From NCBI RefSeq assembly GCF_016801865.2, contig NC_068938.1, positions 30,696,129 to 30,760,128 of the forward strand: DNA of 64,000 nucleotides. Direction: 5' to 3'. The notes under the pieces were generated by a model. The model was not told the DNA's origin and did not search any database. It saw only the letters and a program-made list of their open reading frames with translations. A program made the position numbers and the translations under genes. Source of the stretch: Culex pipiens pallens (taxonomy: Eukaryota; Arthropoda; Insecta; Diptera; Culicidae). How positions within the stretch are numbered: the stretch's first letter is position 1; each line of letters starts with the position of its first letter. This document shows positions 14,201 through 26,200 of this stretch, piece after piece.

Positions 14201-17200
14201 ACTCCAGCCTTTTTTTTTTTAAGAAAAAGACATTTTCAAATTGTGATCCAGTGTACAATGAGTCGAACACCGAGCATCTCCGCTGAGCTGAACTCTGAGT
14301 AGTTGAGGTCCGTAGGAATTCGCTGGTAAATTAATGTGCTGGTTGAGCTTCAACACCTTGTGCTAGTGAGCGTGTGACTCAGACCCCCCGGTGCAATCAG
14401 GTGGAATTGTTGTGGCGACATCGCAATCACTACGACGGGTCAGGTTTGCATTGCAATACCGTCGATTGGGGAGAGTTTGTGGTTGGCCTAATGTTATTTT
14501 ATATTTTTTTGAATAAAATATTATTTTATGCTTAAAATTGCCAACCTTCTGTGGCCGAATGGTTACGGGTTTCGCCTCATAAGTGGAATGTCATGGGTTC
14601 TTCTCAGGGTGGCAGCCTTAGGTTTAAGTTCAGAGGTAGCAGCAACCGCATGAGTATAAAACGGTTGCTTCACGTGCTCTTCGAGCATGTGATCGATCTT
14701 GGGATATTCCTTTGCGCCTCTTTCCCAAAATACTTTCCTCGTGTCTTCGCATGTAAATAATGCCCAGCCGATCGGTATTGCACTGCAGTCCAGTCGCATT
14801 GTCCAGATCAGAGCAAAGGGAACACCGCAAGAGTAGCGCCGCAAAAAGACAATTGTCTTTACAAGACCCCGCGCGGCAAATACTAGCTGCTGGGAAGAGC
14901 TTGAAAAATGACACGAAAAAATTGTCACCGCGGTTCTAGCGATACATAGCGCACAAGGCACAAGGAAAGGAGTTTACAGCATCTGGATGGAACAGCACTT
15001 TCCCTCTCAATAGGGACTGTGTTATAGATCTGGAAATGCTTAATAACAGTAAAAATGGGTAACACGCTACAATAGTTCTCGTAATCAGGATTAAGTGGCT
15101 AAATACTCAACGCTTTAAAAATGCTTAAAATTACCTAATCAAAAATGTTGAAAAACATGAAAAAAGGATCCTAGTATGCATGCGATTTTTTCTAAAAATA
15201 GTAGTTTATGCAACAAGTTGCAAAAAGAGGATTTTTTTAGCACGAGTCGAACATTTATCCAACGAGGTTCACCGAGTTGAATAAATACGACGAGTTCTGA
15301 AAAAATCAAGTTTTGCAACGAGTTCCATACAACATTTTTTGCAATTTCGAAAAACACCCATTGAGTGAAATTTTAAGTCGAATTTTCATGTATTTTGTCA
15401 ATAAATCGTTTAAATCAAAAAATGTTGAAAAGTGTTACTTTTCGAAACAAGTGCTGAAAAGTTCAACTTTTCAGCACCCATTTCAGTGCTGAAAAGTAGA
15501 ACTTTTCAGCATTTATTTTGAAAAGTGTTGCTATTCGATTCTGTTATTTTTGGTACAGAAAAGTAGGCTATTTCGTCGTTCAAGAATGACAGGAAAAGTA
15601 AGTAGTTTCACGACGGAATTGCAAAAAAATCTTTTTTAGAAAACTATTTTACAAATTCGTTTTTTCTATGCATTGTTGATTGACTATTTTTTCGCATTTT
15701 TAATCTTTTTTTTATCTGAAAATAAACATAAAATCGGATTGAATTTTATAAAGATTTGAATTGAACATTTCTAAAATTGTTTTCACATGATGCGTACATT
15801 TTACAAATATTTAGTCCCAATTTTTTTTTATTCGAAAACTCAACTTTTAAAATATAGTAACATGTTTCCGCGATATGTGTGAAAATAAGGGCTGGTTTGG
15901 TTACACTTAGAAAACAAAAATCAAATAAAAATCAGTCTTCGGATCAACAATGCATGAAAAAGAAAATTGAATGAAATTATCACACCTTCTCGAAAATATT
16001 TTTTCAGGGGCGTCATACCATTCAAGAATATTTCTGAAGTTTTTTTAAAACCAAATTTTCAGTTTTTGATTTTTGGTGTTTTTGAAACCGCCTTGAGTCA
16101 GGGGTATTAAAAAACACCCTAAAAGCAAAAACTGAAAATTTGGTTTATTGGACCTTTTTAAAAAAAAACTCCAGATTTTTTAATGGGAAAAAATCCAAGG
16201 ATTTTAGCATGCTTCCAACATGGAAAACGTGCATTTTATCACAAAAAAGTAGAAAGGCATCTCGACTGCAAATTTGATTTTTCAAACTAAAGATGATCAT
16301 AACAAAATTTTATGATCATATTATTTTTTTCCTATTTTCCAAAAATCTTTAAAAATGTGTACCGTGTATCGTGTGTTCGTGTACCCTTTTTTTCTCAGCA
16401 GTCCTTTTTATTACCTACAATTTTGCCGAACCCAACAAAATCATATAGAAAATGCCAGACCCAATGTCACCCCTGATGACGGTACCTAAAAAATCGAAAA
16501 TTATAGACCACTCTCTATTTCAGTTACATTTTTTTAAATTTATTGTTGAATTTTCAATAAAATGGGGCACTTTAGAGCTTATTACAGTTTTTGAGATCTC
16601 AAATATTGCAAAATGCATTTTTTTTCGACAGTTGCATTTTTTGGACCCTTAAAAAATATTATAAATGTCAAATCTCAAATTCGGATTTTGAGAAAGAAAT
16701 ATAAAAAAATGGGTATTTTCAGTTTTTCTTTTTTAAATTGTCCTTACCTAGAATAATGCCGAAGATACCGAATCGATCAGAAAATTCCTTTCCAAGATAC
16801 AGATTTTCGAATATTTACATAAAAAAAATTTATGGGTAGCTGCCAAAATTGTATGGAGACTTGTATGGGCAAACCAATTATGCAAAATGGGTTCTACCGT
16901 CAGAGGGAAGCCTCCAGGAAAGTTTTATTCAAATCAAATAATACAAAAATAAAATGTCATGAAATCTGCCGATTTTTTGGAGAATTGCTCAATTTTGAAT
17001 AAAATGGTTTTACCAGCTTCGATTGAGCCATTTTTTAGGTACATAAGCCATTTTTCACTTAAGTAAAATTTCAGAAATCAAAAAATTAGAAACAACGTCC
17101 AAAATCAGAGAAAACAGCTTTTCGCCAGAATTCTGAACAATCGGTTTTAAAAATAACCCAGCAAATTTCCCCCAATAATTCAATCGCGGAAAATTACAAT

Positions 17201-20200
17201 GTTGACAAAAGCTTGACTTGTTTGCCAAAATTAATTACCCACAATCAATCAACCACTTTGCTGGGCGCAACCAAAATTGATGTTTTTCAAACCTCACACA
17301 CTCCCACATCGTGTAGCGGCTACGTAACGAGTTGTGTAATCCGTAAATTTGTAACACTTACACACTCACACAAACATAGTTATCGCCAACCTTGTTTGCA
17401 AACAGAGCTTATCCAATTTTAATTGATTGATGTTTGGGGGAGGGAAGGGGGAGTTCCCTTTGAAGTCAATGTCATTTTAATTTGTGCTGAAATTGTTCTA
17501 CACTTTGAAGTTTGCTCTGTTTATATAACCTGCGCGCTTTTCTGATTGCTGAATGATTCAATCAAGATAACGCATTCCCGGCGGCGGCGACGAGGCGTCA
17601 AACATTCAATCAGTGAAATAATAAATAACGTCACTCGCTCGACGTGCCAATGAATGACTAACTATTTGCGGGCATAAAAACAAAACTTTGCTCATAACAG
17701 CGGGGAAATTCCTTCCCCGATGCTCTGATGGGAACGCTGCGATGTTTGTTCTTTTGTTATCATCGCGTAGTCACACGTACACGTTCTTGCAAAACATACG
17801 CACACATACAGAGGTACACATGTGTCGTCGTTATCGTCATCGAGCTGTCGTTATCGCAAGAATGTTCCTCCCACTCCTCGACAGGAGAAAAAAACGAGCG
17901 AAATTCCAGCAACCCCGTTCTGTTCCCACAAAAGTGTTGCCAGCTTGACCCCTCCTGAAGAGTTCCGCAAAGTTACGACCTGCCAAAAGTTACAACTCCT
18001 CTCTCGCTCCCTTCCCGTGATGGAACGCGCCCAATAAATAAGTAATCTAATTTCCTTTTTCCCTTTGAATTCGAGGAATCTCACACGTGCGGGCAGGGAT
18101 CGTGCTGATTTGGCAGCCAGTCAGTGCTTCCAGGAATCTCCGTCAGAAGGACCCATCTCCCGGCAAAGGTGGCAATTGCTTCGCGCGGCACTTTGTCCTC
18201 GTCGTGGCGCGCTTCGTCATCTTCTTTTCTTGGCAGATCTCGGAGATGGTATACGAGAATCAGAAAAACACATCACACACGTGACACTTAAACACACGAG
18301 AAGTGGTGGATTTGTGTGAAAAAGGGTAATAAAAGTTGAGTAACGCAGACGGGGTCGTTTGGGTAAAAGAATCGCGCAAGAGTAGCAGGTGATTGTCCAG
18401 GAAAAAAACATGTCGTTTTAAAACTAATTCGATGTCCTAATACTTTTCAGAGCTTTTAACATGAAACTTCATGCTACAAATTCTGTGTTAAAAAAATGTC
18501 ACGAAGGAGAAAAGCTTTAACAAATTCAACAAATCGTACATACAAAATTGAGTGCAGTTAATTGTCCAATCATACAACAAGCTCTGTAAGTAACCATGAT
18601 AGATATACAGACAAATCTGTATTTTACAGATTTTTCGATCTCAAAAATCATAAATATCTTTCAGACTTAAGCAAATATTTAAAATTTTCAGAGTGCTGAG
18701 CGAGTTGTGGCGCTATAACCACGGCATGTAATGTCCTGGGCATTTGTGGAAATACAATGTCCCATCCTTGAGGGTCCCGGAGCACCAAAACTTCTTAGCA
18801 TGGTGCTCCCAACGAATAATAACCTAAAACCAAAACTCGGAGCGTATGGTGGTGTGTCCCCACGCTTCTTCCTCCCCTGTAGATTCAGAACTGTATTGTG
18901 GTTTGAACACACACCCCGTGCTCAAACTCAATCCAATTCAACGAATCATCTCTGCGGTAAACTTTACGCAGTAGGCCTGGCCGGTTTAACGTTTTGTTTT
19001 GTTTCAATGCATTCTATTGCAATGGTAAACTACAAATGTTAATAAATGACAAGAAGAGGCTAGGCGTCATCTAACCTAAGGCACTCTCCAGGATCCCTTC
19101 AAAAGATTGGCTGCGCTAGGGTTTGATAAGATTAGATTAGATTAAGCAAATATTTAAAATTTTCAACAATTTAGTCATTAAATTAGAATGATTAAAACCC
19201 TATTAAAAAATCAAAAAGGAACTTCTATGGTTCCAAATTCGACATGAAACAGATCAAATTCAGACTTTTATTTAGGAAACTAAAGACTTCTATGACATAA
19301 TCTGGCAACGCTGTGTGTAAGAGAGCAATTCTCTACGAAATCGGGCTTTTTTTAGAATTTTATTTTTTGTATTTTTTAATACGGCTGAAACTTTTGTGGT
19401 GCATTTGGTATGCCCAAAGAAGCCGTTTTGCATCATTAGTGTCCATATAATTTTCCATACAAATTTGGCAGCTGGCCATACAAAAATGATGTATGAAAAT
19501 TAAAAAAATCTGTATCTTTTGAAGGAATTTTTTGATCGATTTGTTGTCTTCGGCAAAGTTGTAGTTATGGATATTGTAACCATACTAAGAACGATCATGG
19601 GCGATCATCAATTTCCCCTAAATGAGCGAGCGCCAACTGGGTGAGGTGGTGAGTTTCGGAACTAAAAATTTAAAAAAATAGGTCAACTCTACATCTCCCG
19701 TAGACGATGATCGTGTGATATATTGACCTGGCCGAAACTCTCACAATTTTCCGCTAAGTGCTTAGCAACCAGGGCACCTTGCGAGTAGGACTCGGCTTTG
19801 ACCAATCAGAGCCGGCCACGAGTGAGCCATTTTTCGCGGTCAAGGTCTCGACCTAGTGTCGTCAAGGGCTCTCTGCCATTTGCTCCGAGATCGTGCGCTA
19901 GTGAAGATCACCAGCATTTAGGGAAGTGTAGTAGTTGCGAAAATTTACAAGTCTGCCAATTAGCCAAGCAGTTGAATTTAGGTCCGCGTGTGCAAAACGA
20001 AGTGTATTTGGACTTGAGTTCACTCCCGAGTTATGGTAGTTCTTTTCATTAATTTAGATCACTTTACCAATTTTGTGAAATTAGGCCCAAGTCGCTAGAC
20101 TAGCGTTTTTCCGCTCCCCCCCCCGCGGGCGTGTTGTTACAAACCAGAACCAAAGGTAATTAAATACATTAAATTAGGCCAGTGATTTAAGTTGCCCCGT

Positions 20201-23200
20201 TTCGCCCGTAGAACCTTCAGGCGAAGGTTCTTTTGGTAGGTTATACACCCCACCAGCACCCGCGAACGTTTCACAACGCGGTGCAGCACTGTGAGGTAAG
20301 CACCACGCCACCGCGTGCTTCACACCGGAGCAGCCCAAGCAAGCCCGCACAGCGAACGAACCGTGCCTATCCGCCAGGGTCCGCCGAGAGTCCGTAGGAG
20401 GCCACACCATCCCCTCCGAGCCACAGGACGCGATCGTCGACGAGGCTCCAGCATAGCTGGCCCGCTGAGCCGCCCACGCGGCCACGTGGTGTCGTCCGTA
20501 GAGGTTGCCGCCATCAACCTTGAGCCACTGGACCACCATCGACTTTCGTCTACATCCGTTCGAACCGGCGATTGACCAGAGACACGTGGCCAGCAGCTTT
20601 AGCTCGAAGCACGAGTCCGTAGCGTGCCCGCCAACGCACGTGAGCCATTGGACCCAGCCGTTTCCAACCAGCATCGCTGGCGAACAATCCGACAACGATC
20701 GGCAGGTGAGTTGTCCGTAGGAGACGCGTCAAATCTCTGAGCGAGTGGACCTCACCGGCGCCTGGAAGTGCCAAGATCGAGTGCCACGTGTCCCAGCGAA
20801 GTCCCACCAGCGTGGGAGTCCTGCCCAGTAGCAGCGTTTGTACCAGGCGGCCCGAGAGCCCGCCCAGACGTAGCAGTAGCAGATCAGCACACGTGATCGC
20901 GAGAACCGGCCGGCAGCGTAGTAGGCAGCGGCGTTCATCCGCCGAGCAACAGTAGCGATACCGCGAGTCAGCAGCCGCAGCAGCAGAGCAACGTGTCCGT
21001 AGCGTGCCCGCCAACGCACGTGAGCCAGAGGACCCAGTCGTTCACGCCAGCCCAGCTGGCCAACTTCCGATCGAGAATCGGACAGGCGTGCGAGTCCGTA
21101 GAGGACGCGCTAAATCCTCGAGCCAGTGGACCGCGCCGGCGACTGAGAGTGCAGCAACAACAAAAAAAACAGCCTTAGGCTGTAGCAGGTCAGACTAGAG
21201 TTAAAAATCTCTCCCCTTACACGTGCACGTGACCCCAAACTGTAAACCCTGCCCCCCTAGAGAATAAACAAGTGGATGTTAAGGGTGCACAGCAACGAAG
21301 GAAGTTGTTGTCTTCTTATTCCAAAATGGTCAAACTTACGGACCCAATCCTGCAATAACGGGAATGTAAATTTAATCAAACTTTGTTTTAAATTACTTTG
21401 TGGACAGTACTTTAGGGGATGAATAAAAAAATATTTCGATAGTACCCGTAGTTTTGAAGATACTAAAATGTCTGTAACAAAAATCTGGGTGCAAAAGCTC
21501 TGGTTGATGTGCACCGTTAAGTTTAATTCTAGGCTTGATTCTTTTACGAAACGCACTTTCGACAGACTTGTGGTTTTTGAGTTCCTTGTTCGATATCTAT
21601 CTTCGTTTTTTTGATGCGCTTTTAATAAGTGGTTCTCACTTGACCTGCCCTGAGAAGCTAAGCCGGGTTCTCCAAGTAACACGCCCTTTCGCAGTGTAGC
21701 CTTCAGCTACACTGGCGCTTAAGCGAGAGGGTTTCCAAAGGGACGGTCGTTCCGGGTCATCGGTTGGCGGAAACAGTTGTGGTTGTTGGCCAAAAAAATC
21801 AAGTTTTGGTTCCGTTCCATCACCTCACCAGTCGCTAATCGCATCCCCCCCAAAAGAACTGTTACAATATGGACTACACTGAAAAAAAATGATACACGGT
21901 AAAAAATTTTTTGGTGATTTTTTATTTAACTTTTTTGTACTCAAACATGTTTTGAAAAAAACACTATTTTTTTTTGTTTTTTGATGTTTTAGGGGACACT
22001 AAACGCCAACTTTTCAGCTAATTTCCAGGTTGTGCAAAAAAATCTTTGAACGCGTTAGGAATTTTATAATCACCAATTTTTTTTATCGTGTATCATATTT
22101 TTTCACTGTAGTCCTTATCCACACCTATAACTTTGCCGAAGACACCAAATCGATCAAAAAATTTCTTCCAAGGATACAGATTTTCGACTTTTTATAAATC
22201 ATTTTTGTATGGCCAGCTGCCAAATTTGTATGGAATATGGATATGGACACACTAATGATGCAAAATGGCTTTTTTTGGGCATACCGAAGGCACCAAAAAA
22301 GTTTCAGCCGGATTAAAAATTACAAAATAAAAATTAAAGAAAAAATACCGATTTCGTAGAGAACTGCTCTTTACGGGGCAAAATCGTCAAACATGTCAGA
22401 AGTTGGTATGAGCACACAATTAAACCTTTTTTTTAAATCGTTTTGCAGGGCATTAAAATGTACATTTTCATCTATTAACAAAATAAATATACATTTGGAT
22501 GTGCCATTGCCGAGATATAGCAATTTTAAGCTAGCAGTTTCAAAAAACGGGTGCCACGATATCTCAAAACTGCTTCGACCAAATCGGCTAAAAATTTTGG
22601 TGAAGACTCGTTAAACTGGTCCTGTGTGCATGACGAAGGTCGATTTTCAAAAACTTAATTTTAAAAAAAGATAAAAATATTTTTTATGTTTTTCATATAA
22701 AAAATCGTCTGTTTTTGATTTTTGTATTTAAAAAAAAATCATAATTTCAAAATCGGGCTTCGTCATGCACACGGGATATGTCTTGGGAGTCTTCACCTCA
22801 AATTTCAGCCAATTTGGTCCATCCCATCTCGAGATATCGTGGCACCCGTAAATGAACTCGGTGTTTAGAGAAAAACGTTCACAAAGTTTGACAGTTCGCT
22901 TTGCGCATGGCAAAGTTGTGAACTTAAATCGTCTCTTACTCAGTTTAATAGTGAAATATCTTCATGAAACTTTCAGGAGTGATTGAAAATCATCTTTTTA
23001 GTGAATTTAGTGAATTTTTTGTAATATGAAATTTTGGAATTTTCTACATGTATGTAACCCCTTAAATAAAATTTTTGGACGTTTAAGGGTCGCTCCACCA
23101 TCACCCACAGAACTATGCGGTGCTGGCGGCGCTGTACGGGGAGGACAAATAAAATTTCAATCTGGTAAATGCAAATAAATTCTTGGCAGTATAGGGAAAC

Positions 23201-26200
23201 CGAGCGTTCGAACGATTGAACGAGATTGATTTGTTTAGCACGACCGAGAGCGAGCAAACGTTTTATTGGGTGATGGCGGCGGCTTGGTTGTGGCTTGGTA
23301 ATTGATGTCGAGTTGGAGAAGCGAGCTTCCCGGGAAAATAGTTTTATTCGATTGTTGCATATTCCGACTGCAAATGGAAGCTGTAGAATGGTGGGTTTGG
23401 TTCGAGCATGATTTAGCAATAACCACGCGTTCGCTTGCAAGTGTCTCTAATGGTAGCAAACGGTAGTAGTAATTCGATTTTTGCTTCTCCAATAACAAGA
23501 ATAAATTGATTTCACTTCACCGGTCTCCTTGAACGAAGCGGAACGACCTTCGTTGCTGCCGGCGGCGGGGACCGGCTCAAATCACGACACTTTCTCACCG
23601 CATCAATCTTAATTTCATCAAGTCACGCCTCGCTCTATCTACAAAGTTAGTACATACACTAGCACAAGTGCCGTGCCGTTTCTTTCTGCTCAGCTGATGA
23701 TGCGTTACGAGCAGCAGCAGTCTGGTCTAGTCTGAACCAGCACCGGTGCTTGCTGAAACAACACCTTTCTCGCGGCCGCAACTCGATTTTGAGTCACATG
23801 TTTTTGCCTCTCCCAACTGCAAACTCCACCACCCTCTGATCTACTAGCGCGCAAAGTAAACATCACCGCAAACCAAAGTCAGTCGGTGCAACCCCAAGGG
23901 GGTGGGGGAGGCGTTGAAGAGGGGACACGACCAGCAGTAGCTGGGGCATCGTCGTCGTCGTCGTCGTGAGTGGAAGACCTTGAAGTCACTCCACGGCTTG
24001 AACCATGCCAAGGTAGGTAGAATGTAGGTCGAAGGAAGTAGAAATAGATGTTTTTAATAGAATTTCTGTTTAAATTTTGATGACATTTTTCACGATAAAC
24101 TTAGTTCAATTCCACTTATTTGAATCGGAGGATAAATAATTACATTCATGTTTATTTTAATGGTCACTTTAATTACATTTTCAAAACAATCCAGAATATC
24201 AAAACGTTTCAAACTGTTTTTCCAACACTGCCTTACCGCACACAGATTGCGTCTAAGTCAACACATGCTCAGCACAAACACACACACCCTTCCCCACACA
24301 TCCACCTTGCTGACAACAACAACGTCGTTGATGCACATTCCCTTGGCCAGTGCACATTACAGAGGACAAACTTTGAACTCGCGACATGCATTCCTGCGGT
24401 CGCTCCTCGCGCATTCACAAGGTTCCCCGTACCAATTTGAACCGGAATGCCACAAGAAAAGGACCACCCCGTCATCATCATTATAACTCTGGCAGGTGAT
24501 CGGAATTTTAAAACACTTGCTTACTTCGAACAGTTCCATCACCAGATCCGGCAGCACGTCCTTCAGCATCGTGAATCAGTCCCCTGACGTGACGCTGACG
24601 TCACGGTTTTCGTGTAGATATTGAAGGGTAACGCCGATAAAAAATCACAGCTGATGACTGCAGGCAGTCGCACAAGTGCGCGGTTTTTTTTTATTGTTGT
24701 AAGGAGTAACGTAAGTCAGTGACCACTTTACCGAACAGAACTAGACCAAATAACTGGGATACCTTCTGCGTGATGGCACTTGATTGCCGCTATCAGCGGC
24801 GATGAATGGCCCAATAACATGGTGTCGACTAAAAATACAATACAAATATATTCAGCGATTCCACGTCAAACCAACAGGATCCAAATTAAAAGTGCTCCGA
24901 TTTTGCTCAAATTTGGCATGGGAATTTCTTGACCAAAATAATTAATTAAACTCATTTTATTTTTGTTTGGCGTTTATGGTGGTTGGTCCTTTCCGAAATT
25001 AGGTGGTCTAAAAAATGTCGCATTTCGACAATTTTTGCCAAAATCACATTTTTTTTTCAAAAAATCATACCTGTTCCAGAGATGTTTTTTTTGCAAAATG
25101 TGGATAACAATACAGTATACACGCGATTGTCCGAAATTTTGATTATTCGAAGTTCGATTATCCGAAGAATTAGAACTACAAATAATCTAAGCACGAACAA
25201 TTTTTTTTTGTTTTTTTTTAATTCTTGTTTTTAACATCAAATTGGAACTCTGCGACCCCATTTTAGTTAAATTTGTGTAGTTGATTGCCTTAAAAATTAC
25301 CAAATGATTATCCGTAGTGAAAATTTTCCGAGGACTTCGGACAATCGAGTATTTTATCCACTAAGCTAAATCTTTTACCTTATATTAATTTTAAATTTTT
25401 CAAATGATTTTTTTTTTTCAATAACCGAGTAATAGTAAAAAAAAAATCTAGTGAAATTAATATTCAGTACATACAGTCAACTTTCTCTGATTCAACATTA
25501 CAGGGACTAGGGTTGAAGGAAGCTAGCAAGATATAGAATAAAATAATAAAATTTAGAAGGGACTTAATTCTAAATCTAAAGTTTAAAAAAAAATAAAAAA
25601 TTAAATTACAAGCCATGTTTTGAACATTTCAATTGAAAAAGTGTTTTAAAAATGCATTTTACACCAATCCAGTTGTTTTTCAATTTTTTCGCGAAAAATA
25701 AAAACTTTTTGCGGTACTGTACATTGGAATTCCATTAAAATTTATAATATTTTTAATCGAGCTCAAATATGCTAAATATGATTTTAAATGCAGGAAAATG
25801 CATTTTGAATTGTTTTCAGTTGGTTTGACTTCTTTTTCCAAAAAATTAAGTTTCAAGAAAAAAATGCCTCCAGATTTTTCTTGCCGATTTAGAAGGGGAA
25901 CATAAACTTTGCAAAATGTTTGCAACAGCCTGATTTTCAGAGAAAAAATACTCAAAAAAAATCACAAAATACCGTATTTTTCGAAAATACTAAATTTTTT
26001 TATATTTGAAATATGAATAAAAGCAAATTTGAATTATTAATGGTTTTTCACTTCACTAAATTATTTTATTGGGAAATACTAAAATTTTCACAAAATACCG
26101 ATTTTTTTCAAACATGCTAAAATTTTCAAAATATGAGTATCAAACGAGGCAAAATTTTGCATGCTTCATACAAACATTGAAATTTTGTATGCTTTATATT

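Larger units (their letters stand above)
19620..21270 (+). other. GC-rich structured block, possibly a retroelement leader/LTR or non-coding RNA
   Basis: The composition differs sharply from the AT-rich flanks. It holds six hairpin units (20390-21131), further hairpins, a C-run at 20118, and an AATAAA at 21263-21268 near the right end. The short frames have no recognisable protein. Inverted copies of the approximately 280-bp repeat lie on either side. An LTR or 5' UTR of a retrotransposon is possible, but no terminal repeat or target duplication was found. Confidence 0.4.

Noticed and set aside
20174..21198. Several frames of 60-170 codons in the GC-rich hairpin block
   Set aside because: Frames occur on both strands through GC richness, match no domain, and cut across the conserved hairpin units.
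24001..24015. Plus-strand mini-exon ATG-CCA-AG followed by gtaggt
   Set aside because: It is too short to distinguish from chance, and no partner exon was seen.
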